From Rhizobium sp. Q54 (lineage in GTDB: Bacteria > Pseudomonadota > Alphaproteobacteria > SMXS01), in the NCBI GenBank assembly GCA_945907245.1, contig CAMDTB010000018.1, forward strand, positions 1 through 50,542: DNA of 50,542 nt. Direction: 5' to 3'. Made by a program: the position numbers and the translations under genes. Numbering within the stretch: position 1 is the first letter of the stretch; the number at the start of each line of letters is the position of its first letter. Of this stretch, positions 42,030-49,873 are shown in pieces. A model generated the notes under the pieces. That model was not told the DNA's origin, did no database searches, and worked only from the letters and a program-made list of their open reading frames with translations.

Positions 42030-42650
42030 ATGGCCAGTCCCAAGCTCGACATCCTCTGGCGCCTGTCGAAGGCCGCGCAGAGCCGCGAGGCCCGCGCGCG
42101 CGGCCTGCCGCCGCTGTGGTTCATGACCGACCGAGCGCGCGTCGCCGATCCGGTAGCCGTGGCCGGCACGCTGCCGCGCGGCGCGGGCGTCATCCTGCGG
42201 GACTACGACGCGCCGGGCCGTGCGAGGCTCGCCGTCGCGCTCGCCGCGTTGTGCCGCCAACGCGGGCTGCTGTTCCTGGTGGCGGGCGACGAACGGCTCG
42301 CCGCCATGGCCGGCGCCGACGGTCTGCACCTGCCGGAATGGCAGGTAGGGCGTCTTCCGGCTGTCCGACGCCGTCATCCGATGTGGCTGGTCACCGCCGC
42401 CGCCCATGGCCGGACGGCGCTGCGCCGCGCGGCGCTGGCGGGCGCGGATGCCGCGTTCGTGTCGCCGGTGTTCGCGACGCGCAGTCATCCGGGTGCGCCG
42501 CATCTCGGCACCGTACGCTTCGCCGCGCTGGTGCGAACGACCGACATGCCGGTCTATGCGCTGGGCGGAGTGGATGAGAAGACCGTCAGCCGGCTGCGGC
42601 CCGCTGGTATCGCCGGGGTCGCGGCGATTGGCGCGGTCGCTGCTCATTAG
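42030..42650 (+). CDS. ThiE/TenI-like thiamine-phosphate-synthase-family protein
   Basis: A 206-residue TIM-barrel protein of the thiamine phosphate synthase family. Markers are LPPLWFMTDRARVADPV, AGADGLHLPEW (the usual HLGQ position altered to HLPE), AALAGADAAFVSPVFATRSH with the phosphate loop, and VYALGGVDEKTVSRL. The altered loop and the missing pyrimidine-side acidic residues suggest that it may be a TenI-like regulator or divergent enzyme instead of a standard ThiE, so no symbol is given. Divergent from the YggS gene with 47 bases between starts. Confidence 0.78.
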   Translation: MASPKLDILWRLSKAAQSREARARGLPPLWFMTDRARVADPVAVAGTLPRGAGVILRDYDAPGRARLAVALAALCRQRGLLFLVAGDERLAAMAGADGLHLPEWQVGRLPAVRRRHPMWLVTAAAHGRTALRRAALAGADAAFVSPVFATRSHPGAPHLGTVRFAALVRTTDMPVYALGGVDEKTVSRLRPAGIAGVAAIGAVAAH

Positions 42651-42668
42651 CAGGGACGGGAGACGGGA

Positions 42669-43727
42669 TCAGAACCCGAAGCTGGTGCCGACGTAGAAGC
42701 TGCCGCCCATGCCGTCGAGGGCGGTTTCGCGGAACACCGTGCGCGAGTCGAAGAACTTCAGGCGGCCAAGCAGGTGGATGCCGGGACGCAGCTCGTAGGC
42801 GGCGCCGATCTCGACGCTGTAGAGCTGGTCGATGTCGGACATCTGCAGCAGGCTGAGCGGGTTGCGGTCGGCGAAGTAGCCGCCGACGGCAACGCTGGTC
42901 ACCCAGCTGCCGAAATTGTAGCTGACGCCCAGATCGTAGCTTTCGTAGCCAGGCGCGTCCTCGGCCGTGCCGCGCAGGTAGGACGCGGCCATGGTGAAGC
43001 CGCGGTACCCCATGTTGACGCCCACATTGTAGGCCGACTCGGGATGGGCGAAGCTCGGCACGCTGGTGTAGGCCAGGCTGGTGCTGTCGTAGCCGGTGCT
43101 CATGGCCGCCGAGCTGAGATAGACCTCGAAGCCGCGCTGCGACGGGTCGAAGCCCAGCGGGTCGTCGGCCGAATAGCCAGTCGCGTAGCCGATGCGCAGG
43201 CCGGCATAGTGCGGCACCATGACCTGCGGATCGCGCAGCATGGCGACGGTGAGCGGCTTGCTGAGATTGACCGACGCGGAGCGGGCGAACAGCGCGCGCT
43301 CGTCGAGTCCGGTGCGGGTCATGGCGCTGGTGGCCGGCGCGCCGAACGGACCCTGCACGGCGCTGCTCGAGAATGCCGGCATGGTGCCGATATCCGCCTG
43401 GAACGACAGGCGGCTGGCTTCTCGCAGCTCGATCTTGTCCGATTCGTCCAGCTTGATGTCGGCGCCGATACGCATGCCGTCGAGCTTTGGCTTGGACCGC
43501 AGGTGGAACAGCGGGCTGTCGGCGCCGGGTGTTGGCGTGGTGATCGTCGCCGCCGTGCCGGCCTTGTCCTTGGCCAGCGATTGCCAGGGCTGCGGTGCCG
43601 GGCGGGTGGGTTCGAGCAGCTGGAGGTCGCCGCCGTCGATGAACTGGATGGAATCCTGAGCGGTCGCCTGGTGCCCGAGGGCCAGCGCCATCACCGATAC
43701 CAATGCACCTTTAACCAGCCGCCCCAT
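42669..43727 (-). CDS. Outer-membrane beta-barrel (porin-like) protein
   Basis: A 352-residue exported protein. Residues 1-23 form a signal peptide with cleavage after HQATA. Residues 24-150 are a polar periplasmic-type part, and the remainder alternates in the pattern of amphipathic strands (GLRIGYATGYSADDP, YNVGVNMGYRGFTMAASYLR, YDLGVSYNFGSWVTSVAVGGY). It closes with GSFYVGTSFGF; the terminal Phe is the usual outer-membrane insertion signal. Likely a porin of the alphaproteobacterial Gram-negative porin type. Substrate unknown. Alone on its strand. Confidence 0.82.
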   Translation of the reverse strand: MGRLVKGALVSVMALALGHQATAQDSIQFIDGGDLQLLEPTRPAPQPWQSLAKDKAGTAATITTPTPGADSPLFHLRSKPKLDGMRIGADIKLDESDKIELREASRLSFQADIGTMPAFSSSAVQGPFGAPATSAMTRTGLDERALFARSASVNLSKPLTVAMLRDPQVMVPHYAGLRIGYATGYSADDPLGFDPSQRGFEVYLSSAAMSTGYDSTSLAYTSVPSFAHPESAYNVGVNMGYRGFTMAASYLRGTAEDAPGYESYDLGVSYNFGSWVTSVAVGGYFADRNPLSLLQMSDIDQLYSVEIGAAYELRPGIHLLGRLKFFDSRTVFRETALDGMGGSFYVGTSFGF

Positions 43728-44072
43728 CGTATTCGCGGCGCGATCCCTGTCGGGAAGGGCCGTGCTCCTTGTTCGTTTCCTCTGTGGTCGCGGGGTCTCT
43801 TAGACCAATTCCGCCCCACTCTCAACTTATCTGGTCTCAATCCTTATATATTCCACTCCAACCTTTCCGGCAAATCAAGAAGACTCACAGGGGACAGCCA
43901 TGAAAACACGGATGATTTCCCGGTTATCCACAGGGAATCGGCCGGTCCGGCCCGCCGGCGCGGCGCGGCGGAACGCCCGGCATCCTTAAACCGGTTGTTC
44001 AATCGGCGGCCCCGCCTGTATAAAGTCCCGGCGGCGCGCCCCGCAACCCCTTCATCAGACTGAGGCGAACAT
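43728..44072. promoter_or_regulatory. Divergent intergenic region with a DnaA-box match
   Basis: About 345 bases separate the barrel gene and the DUF3576 gene. It is more AT-rich near 43850 (TCCTTATATATTCC), likely containing the barrel promoter on the minus strand. One perfect DnaA-box consensus, TTATCCACA, is at 43924-43932. A single box is not an origin. GTATAAAG near 44019 may be a -10 region for the lipoprotein gene. Confidence 0.4.
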
Positions 44073-44528
44073 ATGCCGAGGATAGCGTTTCGAGTCATCA
44101 TGCTGGCGAGCGTGGCCGCCCTGACCGCGTGCGGCGGCGGCAGCAAGGAAGTGGCCGACCGCTACCGGCCGGTCCAGCTCGAGCAGGCCGCCAGCATGCG
44201 GGTCAACGGCTATCTCTGGCAGGCGGCGATCGAAACCCTTCACTTCATGCCGATCGCCTCGACCGACGCCACCGGCGGCGTCATCGTCACCGACTGGTAT
44301 ACCGATCCGTCGGCGCCCAACGAGCGCATCAAGATGCGCATCGCGGTGATGGATTCGCGATTACGCGCCGACGCGCTGAAGGTGTCGATCAACCGCCAGG
44401 CCAAGGACCGCGGCGGCGAATGGGCCGAGCAGCCGGTGCAGCAGGCCACCGTCGCCGGCGTCGAGGACGCCATCCTGGTCCGCGCGCGGCAGATCCGCAT
44501 CGGCACGGTCACCGAGAAAGACGACTGA
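44073..44528 (+). CDS. DUF3576 family lipoprotein
   Basis: A 151-residue lipoprotein. The signal peptide ends in the lipobox LTAC with Cys20. The mature domain with NGYLWQAAIETLHFMPIAST, GGVIVTDWYTDPSAPNERIK and the C-terminal ILVRARQIRIG is DUF3576, conserved in alphaproteobacteria and usually placed just before leuS, as here. It is presumed to sit in the outer membrane; function is unknown but the steady leuS-lptE link suggests envelope biogenesis. Confidence 0.9.
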   Translation: MPRIAFRVIMLASVAALTACGGGSKEVADRYRPVQLEQAASMRVNGYLWQAAIETLHFMPIASTDATGGVIVTDWYTDPSAPNERIKMRIAVMDSRLRADALKVSINRQAKDRGGEWAEQPVQQATVAGVEDAILVRARQIRIGTVTEKDD

Positions 44529-44533
44529 TCCCC

Positions 44534-44623
44534 CTAGAGCAGCTAAGCTGCTCTAGTTCTTTAGAATCGATCATCTTATCTGCATTCGGGATCCCGAATG
44601 CAGGATGATCTAACCAAGATTCA
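44534..44623 (+). repeat. Palindromic elements upstream of leuS
   Basis: CTAGAGCAGC (44534-44543), loop TAA and GCTGCTCTAG (44547-44556) form a perfect hairpin. A second structure follows: GATCATC (44569-44575), then the perfect 24-base palindrome centred on 44591/44592 with arms CTGCATTCGGGA and TCCCGAATGCAG, then GATGATC (44604-44610). GAATC (44564-44568) and GATTC (44618-44622) extend it, and both are GANTC methylation sites. The structure ends 6 bases before the leuS start codon. There is no T-run after either, so termination is doubtful; a regulatory leader or inserted palindromic repeat is likelier. Confidence 0.75.
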
Positions 44624-44628
44624 GGTTC

Positions 44629-47184
44629 ATGAGCCGCTATAACGCCAAGGCCGCCGAGCGGAAGTGGCAGGACATCTGGGCGGAGCACGACAGCTTCGCC
44701 ACCCGCGAGGACGCGGACAAGCCGCGCTACTACGTGCTGGAGATGTTCCCCTATCCGTCGGGCCGCATTCATATGGGCCACGTCCGCAACTACACCATGG
44801 GCGACGTGGTGGCCCGCTACAAGCGCGCCCGGGGCTTCAACGTGCTGCATCCGATGGGCTGGGACGCCTTCGGCATGCCCGCCGAGAACGCCGCCATGGA
44901 GCGCAAGGTGCATCCGGCGGCCTGGACCTACCAGAACATCGACACCATGCGCGGCCAGCTGAAAAGCCTGGGCCTGGCCATCGACTGGGGCCGCGAGTTC
45001 GCGACCTGCAGCCCGGACTACTACGCCCACGAGCAGGCGCTGTTCCTGTCGTTCCTCGAGCACGGCCTGGTCGAGCGCAAGGAAAGCTACGTCAACTGGG
45101 ACCCGGTCGACCACACGGTGCTCGCCAACGAGCAGGTGATCGACGGCAAGGGCTGGCGCTCGGGCGCCGCCGTGGAGCGGCGCAAGCTGTCGCAGTGGTT
45201 CTTCCGGATCACCGACTTCGCCGAGGACCTGCTGGCCGGCCTCGACACGCTGGACCGCTGGCCCGAGAAGGTGCGCATCATGCAGCGCAACTGGATCGGC
45301 CGGTCGGAAGGCGCCCGCGTGCATTTCCGCATCGCCGGGACCAACGACGCGGTCGAGGTCTACACCACTAGGCCCGACACCCTGTTCGGCGCCAGCTTCT
45401 GCGCCATCGCCGCCGACCATCCGATCGCCCAGCAGACGGCGACGGGCAATGCCGACGCCGCCGCGTTCATCGACGCGTGCAAGCGCACCGGCACCAGCGA
45501 GGCCGAGATCGAGACCGCCGAGAAGATGGGCTTCGACACCGGCCTGCGCGTGACGCACCCGTTCGATCCCGACTGGACCCTGCCGGTCTACATCGCCAAT
45601 TTCGTGCTGATGGAATATGGCACCGGCGCCATCTTCGGCTGCCCGGCCCACGACCAGCGCGACCTGGATTTCGCCCGCAAATACGGCCTGCCTGTGACGC
45701 CTGTCGTGTTCCCCGAAGGCGAGACGCCCGACAGCTTCAGCGTCGCCGACAAGGCCTATGACGGCGACGGCAGGCTGGGCAATTCCCGGTTCATGGACGG
45801 CCTGTCGGTGCCCGACGCCAAGAAGCGCGTCCTCGACGAGCTGGAGCGGCTCGACGCCGGCACCCGCGAAGTGAACTATCGGCTGCGCGACTGGGGCGTG
45901 TCGCGCCAGCGCTACTGGGGTTGCCCGATCCCGGTCATCCATTGCGGCGATTGCGGCGTCGTGCCGGTGCCGCGCGACCAGCTGCCCGTGCTGCTACCCG
46001 ATGATGTGACGTTCGACGTGCCGGGGAACCCGCTGGAGCGGCACCCGACGTGGAAGCATGTGGACTGCCCGTCCTGCGGCAAGCCGGCGCGGCGAGAGAC
46101 CGACACCTGCGACACTTTCGTCGATTCGTCGTGGTATTTCCTGCGCTTCTGCGGGCTCGACCCGGACCGGCCGCTGGACCGCGAGGCGGTCGACCGCTGG
46201 ATGCCGGTCGACCAGTATATCGGCGGCGTCGAGCACGCGGTGCTGCACCTGCTGTATGCCCGGTTCTTCACCCGCGCGCTGGAGAAGTGCGGCATGGTGT
46301 CGCTGGCGGAGCCGTTCCAGGGCCTGTTCACCCAAGGCATGGTCAACCACGAGACTTACAAGGGCCCGGACGGCAAGTGGCTGTCGCCTGAGGAGATCGT
46401 GCGCGGCGGCGACGGCCTGCTCACACGGGATGGTTCGCCGGTAACGGTTGGACGCTCGGAGAAGATGAGCAAGTCCAAGAAGAACACGGTCGATCCCACC
46501 GATATCATCGAGACCTACGGCGCCGACACGGCCCGCTGGTACATGCTGTCGGACAGCCCGCCAGAGCGCGACCTTGACTGGTCGGAAAGCGGCATCGAGG
46601 GCGCGTGGCGCCATGCCCAGCGGGTGTGGCGTCTGGTGAGCGAGTCGGTCGGCCTGCCCGGCGCCGGAACGCCGGCTCCGGACAATCTGAGCGACGACGC
46701 CGTGGCGCTGCGCCGGTCGACCCACAAGGCGATCAAGGCGGTGACCGACGGCATCGACAATTTCCGGTTCAACACCGCGGTCGCGCAGATCTACGAACTG
46801 ACCAATGCGATCAACAGCTTCAAGTCGCCGGGGCTGAGCGACGGCTGGGCGCTGCGCGAGGCGCTGGAGACGCTGGTGCGTCTGTCCGAGCCGATGATGC
46901 CGCACCTGGCCGAGGAAGCCTGGGCCGAGCTGGGCCACACCACGCCGCTATTCGAGACCGCCTGGCCCGAGGCGGATCCGGCGCTGGTGATCGACCAGAC
47001 GGTGAAGATCGCCGTGCAGGTCAACGGCAAGCTGCGCGCCACCATCGACCTGCCGCGCGACGCGAGCAAGGAGGACGCCGAGGCCGCCGCCTTCGCCGAA
47101 CCGAAGATCCGCGAGGCCGTTGCCGGCAAGGAGATCCGCAAGGTGATCGTCGTGCCGGGACGCATCGTCAATATCGTGGCATAG
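44629..47184 (+). CDS. leuS: Leucyl-tRNA synthetase
   Basis: An 851-residue class I synthetase that charges tRNA-Leu. HIGH-type motif HMGH is at residues 48-51 within [18 protein letters not shown]; the KMSKS motif is at 612-616. The editing domain (about 220-410) contains the threonine-rich [14 protein letters not shown] and the Asp of [13 protein letters not shown]. The C-terminal anticodon and C-terminal domains include [16 protein letters not shown] and [14 protein letters not shown]. Full length. The start codon is directly behind a large palindrome (44563-44623). It is followed by lptE after 7 bases. Confidence 0.98.
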   Translation: MSRYNAKAAERKWQDIWAEHDSFATREDADKPRYYVLEMFPYPSGRIHMGHVRNYTMGDVVARYKRARGFNVLHPMGWDAFGMPAENAAMERKVHPAAWTYQNIDTMRGQLKSLGLAIDWGREFATCSPDYYAHEQALFLSFLEHGLVERKESYVNWDPVDHTVLANEQVIDGKGWRSGAAVERRKLSQWFFRITDFAEDLLAGLDTLDRWPEKVRIMQRNWIGRSEGARVHFRIAGTNDAVEVYTTRPDTLFGASFCAIAADHPIAQQTATGNADAAAFIDACKRTGTSEAEIETAEKMGFDTGLRVTHPFDPDWTLPVYIANFVLMEYGTGAIFGCPAHDQRDLDFARKYGLPVTPVVFPEGETPDSFSVADKAYDGDGRLGNSRFMDGLSVPDAKKRVLDELERLDAGTREVNYRLRDWGVSRQRYWGCPIPVIHCGDCGVVPVPRDQLPVLLPDDVTFDVPGNPLERHPTWKHVDCPSCGKPARRETDTCDTFVDSSWYFLRFCGLDPDRPLDREAVDRWMPVDQYIGGVEHAVLHLLYARFFTRALEKCGMVSLAEPFQGLFTQGMVNHETYKGPDGKWLSPEEIVRGGDGLLTRDGSPVTVGRSEKMSKSKKNTVDPTDIIETYGADTARWYMLSDSPPERDLDWSESGIEGAWRHAQRVWRLVSESVGLPGAGTPAPDNLSDDAVALRRSTHKAIKAVTDGIDNFRFNTAVAQIYELTNAINSFKSPGLSDGWALREALETLVRLSEPMMPHLAEEAWAELGHTTPLFETAWPEADPALVIDQTVKIAVQVNGKLRATIDLPRDASKEDAEAAAFAEPKIREAVAGKEIRKVIVVPGRIVNIVA

Positions 47185-47191
47185 TAGGCGG

Positions 47192-47695
47192 ATGCGGCGC
47201 GCCCTCGTCATCCTGATGCTGTCCTTCGCCCTGCCGGGCTGCGGCTTCAAGCCGATGTACGGCGCGAGCGCCACGGCGACGTCAGCCTCGGTCATGGACC
47301 GCATGGCGACCATCGACATCAGGCCGATACCCGACCGGCTGGGACAGGTGGTCCGCAACGCGCTGGTCGACGCCATCACGCCGGGCGGCGCCGTCGGCGC
47401 GCCGGTCTACGAGCTGGCGCTGAAGGTCGGCGAGGAACGCGAGGACGTCGCCATCCGCCAGAACGCCTCGGCAACCCGCGCCAATTACCGCATGAGCGCC
47501 CGGTTCGAATTGCGCGAGATCGCAACCGACAAGGTCGCGCTGACCGGCACCACCTGGGCCGAGACCGCCTTCGACATCGTGCAGCAGGACTATCCCACCG
47601 TGATCGCCCAGCAGGACGCCCAGGAAAAGCTCGCCGTCGAGCTCGCCGAAGAGATCAAGACCCGCATCGCCGTGTTCTTCGACAAGGGCAAGTAG
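47192..47695 (+). CDS. lptE: LPS-assembly lipoprotein LptE
   Basis: A 167-residue lipoprotein, signal peptide ending in lipobox LPGC with Cys17, then GFKPMYG, the usual start of mature LptE in this class. Strand-helix sections RMATIDIRPIPDRLGQVVRN, YELALKVGEEREDVAIRQNA and RYELR-like strands follow, with the C-terminal helix IAQQDAQEKLAVELAEEI. It plugs the LptD barrel for LPS insertion. Cotranscribed with leuS. Confidence 0.9.
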   Translation: MRRALVILMLSFALPGCGFKPMYGASATATSASVMDRMATIDIRPIPDRLGQVVRNALVDAITPGGAVGAPVYELALKVGEEREDVAIRQNASATRANYRMSARFELREIATDKVALTGTTWAETAFDIVQQDYPTVIAQQDAQEKLAVELAEEIKTRIAVFFDKGK

Positions 47696-47716
47696 CCGGA
47701 TTCTCGCGATCCATGG

Positions 47717-47741
47717 TATAGTAGGGCTTCATCCCTACTAT
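47717..47741 (+). promoter_or_regulatory. Inverted repeat just upstream of holA
   Basis: ATAGTAGGG (47718-47726), a 6-base loop and CCCTACTAT (47733-47741) form a perfect 9-bp dyad, 11 bases before the holA ATG. TATAGT at 47717-47722 could be a -10 element overlapped by it. It may be an operator or a hairpin controlling holA translation; there is no clear Shine-Dalgarno sequence between it and the ATG. Confidence 0.45.
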
Positions 47742-47752
47742 CACTTGTATCC

Positions 47753-48775
47753 ATGAAGTTCACACCCGCCCAGCTCAAGCGCTTCACCGACAAACCGGAC
47801 GCGCAGCTCCGCGCGCTCCTGGTGTTCGGCGCGGACGAGGGGCTGGTGCGGGAGCGGGCGGGCGTCGTGGCCAGGGCCATCGTCGATGACCCGAAGGATC
47901 CGTTCCGAGTCGCCGACCTCGACGCGGCGACCCTGCTGGTCGATCCCGCGCGCCTCGCCGACGAAGCCGCGGCGATCTCCATGATGGGCGGCCGGCGGCT
48001 GGTGAAGGTGGGCCGCGCCGGCGACCGTCACGCCAAGTTGTTCGCCGAATTCCTCATGGCGCCGCCGGGCGACGGCTTCGTGCTGGTGACCGGCGACGAT
48101 CTGGGCCGCTCGAGCAGCCTGCGCAAGGCCTTCGAGGAGGCGCGCAACGCCGCGGCCGTCGAGTGCGGCTACGACAGTGCCGAGACCATCGACGGTCTGA
48201 TCGACCAGGTGCTGGCGGGGCAGGGACTGATCGTCAGCGAGGAGGCGCGCCTGCATCTGCGCGCCAGCCTGGGCGGCGACCGCATGATCAGCCGTCAGGA
48301 ACTGGACAAGCTGGCGCTCTACAAGCTGGGCGGCGACGGCGTGGTCAGCGTCGAGGATGCGCGGGCCTGCGTCGGCGACAGCGCGGCCGAGGCGTTCGAC
48401 GCCGTCGGCAAGGCTGCGGCGCGCGGCGACATGAAGGCACTGATCGCGGCGCTTGCCAAGGCCGAGGAGACCGGCGAGAGCGCCGTCGGCCTGCTGCGGC
48501 TCACCTCGCGGCGGATGCAGCGGATGCACCTGGTCGCCAGCCTCGCCGAGCGCGGCACGCCGCTCGACGCCGCCTTCAAGATGCTCAGGCCGCCGGCGTT
48601 CCAGAGCGAGGGCAACGAGATGCGCCAGCTGCTGAGCCGCTGGACCACGAAGAAACTGGCGACGGCGCTCGCCCTGCTGCTCGAGGCCGAAATGGCCTGC
48701 AAGACCACCGGCATGCCCGCCGACGCCATCACCGCCCGGGCCATGATGCGCCTCGTCGCCGCGGCACGGTCGTAG
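47753..48775 (+). CDS. holA: DNA polymerase III subunit delta
   Basis: A 340-residue clamp-loader wrench. The start MKFTPAQLKRFTDKPDAQLRALLV-like region (ending LLVFGADEGLVRERA) is the alphaproteobacterial HolA pattern with the degenerate P-loop. It has the AAA+ fold SMMGGRRLVKVGRAGD, then LGGDRMISRQELDKLALYKLG and the C-terminal collar domain with LLRLTSRRMQRMHLV and LSRWTTKKLATALALL. With HolB and DnaX it loads the beta clamp. It converges with parB across a repeat-containing gap. Confidence 0.93.
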   Translation: MKFTPAQLKRFTDKPDAQLRALLVFGADEGLVRERAGVVARAIVDDPKDPFRVADLDAATLLVDPARLADEAAAISMMGGRRLVKVGRAGDRHAKLFAEFLMAPPGDGFVLVTGDDLGRSSSLRKAFEEARNAAAVECGYDSAETIDGLIDQVLAGQGLIVSEEARLHLRASLGGDRMISRQELDKLALYKLGGDGVVSVEDARACVGDSAAEAFDAVGKAAARGDMKALIAALAKAEETGESAVGLLRLTSRRMQRMHLVASLAERGTPLDAAFKMLRPPAFQSEGNEMRQLLSRWTTKKLATALALLLEAEMACKTTGMPADAITARAMMRLVAAARS

Positions 48776-48855
48776 GTTTTCGGGACACCGCATTCTTTAC
48801 ATAACTATGATTCAAACATTCACGCGTGAATCTTGGGGGCGGGGTAAAAAACTTC

Positions 48856-48956
48856 CGTCATTGCGAGCCGCGTAGCGGCGCGGCAACCCAGGAGCAGCCG
48901 CGCAGCTCGACCCAACGACTGGGTTGCCGCGTCGGCTTCGCCTCCTCGCAATGACG
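48856..48956. repeat. 101-base inverted-repeat element between holA and parB
   Basis: Outer arms CGTCATTGCGAG (48856-48867) and CTCGCAATGACG (48945-48956) are perfect inverted repeats; inner arms GGCAACCCAG (48882-48891) and CTGGGTTGCC (48919-48928) also pair. The unit is thus a long cruciform or hairpin of MITE/REP character. The CGTCATTGCGAG end is known from dispersed repeats in alphaproteobacteria. It sits between two convergent genes and no second copy is in the window. Confidence 0.8.
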
Positions 48957-48986
48957 ATTGAGGATTATTGTAGTAAGTAGAACAGC

Positions 48987-49856
48987 TTACCGCTTTGCAG
49001 CCAGCCGCGCCGTCACATCCTCGAGTTGGTCGAGGGTACCGTATTCGATCACCAGGGAGCCGCCCGGACCCTTGTGCTCGACGCACACCCGCAAGCCGAG
49101 CGCCTCGGAAAGCTGCTTCTCCAGCGCCCGCGTGTCGGCGTCCTTCATCGGCCGGAGCGGGCCGCGACCCTTTGAGCGCGGCGCCTCGCGGGCCAGATCC
49201 TCGGCCTGGCGAACATTGAGGCCGCGCGCGACGATCTCCTGCGCCAGCCATTCGGCATTGTCCGAGGTCACCAGCGCGCGGGCGTGGCCCATGGACAGCG
49301 CGCCGTTGTCGAGCAGCGCCTGCACTTTTTCGGGCAGGCTGAGCAGGCGAACCATGTTGGCCACGTGCGGCCGGCTCTTGCCGACGACCTCGGCCACGTC
49401 CTGCTGGTTATGGCCGAACTCGTCGATCAGACGCCGGTAGCCGCGCGCCTCGTCGATGGGCGACAGGTCCTGCCGCTGGACGTTCTCGACGATGGCGATC
49501 TCCAGCGACTCGTCGTCGGACAGCGCCTTCTCGATCACCGGGACGGCGTGCAGCCGCGCCCGCTGGGCCGCGCGCCAGCGGCGTTCGCCGGCGACGATCT
49601 CGTATTCGCCCGGCCGGGACGACGACGGACGCACCAGGATCGGCTGCAGGATGCCGCGCGCCTTGATCGATGTGGCCAGATCCTCGATCGCCGCCTCGTC
49701 GAAGCGGGTGCGCGGCTGGTACCGGTTGGGATGCAGCTTCTCGATCGGCAGCTCGCGGGCGCCGCGCGGCGCCGCGTCGGCCACCGGATCGTCGCCCAAC
49801 AGGGCGGAAAGGCCGCGGCCCAGGCCGCCGGGGCGGCGCTTCTTGTCGTCGGACAT
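48987..49856 (-). CDS. parB: Chromosome-partitioning protein ParB
   Basis: A 289-residue ParB CTPase clamp. It begins SDDKKRRPGGLGRGLSALLG, the ParA-interacting tail. The CTP-binding N-domain has HPNRYQPRTRFDEAAIEDLA, then GILQPILVRP and the signature YEIVAGERRWRAAQRA. The helix-turn-helix that reads parS is in YRRLIDEFGHNQQDVAEVVG and KSRPHVANMVRLLSLP. The C-terminal dimer domain is present. It lies 17 bases downstream of parA on the same strand. Confidence 0.97.
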   Translation of the reverse strand: MSDDKKRRPGGLGRGLSALLGDDPVADAAPRGARELPIEKLHPNRYQPRTRFDEAAIEDLATSIKARGILQPILVRPSSSRPGEYEIVAGERRWRAAQRARLHAVPVIEKALSDDESLEIAIVENVQRQDLSPIDEARGYRRLIDEFGHNQQDVAEVVGKSRPHVANMVRLLSLPEKVQALLDNGALSMGHARALVTSDNAEWLAQEIVARGLNVRQAEDLAREAPRSKGRGPLRPMKDADTRALEKQLSEALGLRVCVEHKGPGGSLVIEYGTLDQLEDVTARLAAKR

Positions 49857-49873
49857 ACGCTAAATCCTTGAAA

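Noticed and set aside
43924-43932. Replication origin suggested by a DnaA box near parAB
   Set aside because: Only one perfect DnaA box and no clustered boxes, IHF site or long AT-rich unwinding region; kept only as a site note.
44563-44628. T-box or leucine attenuator for leuS
   Set aside because: No leader peptide with Leu codons, no T-box sequence, and no T-run after the hairpins.
48818-48831. Possible parS site ATTCACGCGTGAAT
   Set aside because: The parS core is TTTCACGTGAAA; this palindrome has two extra central bases (CACGCGTG), which would shift the half-sites, so it is not called as parS.
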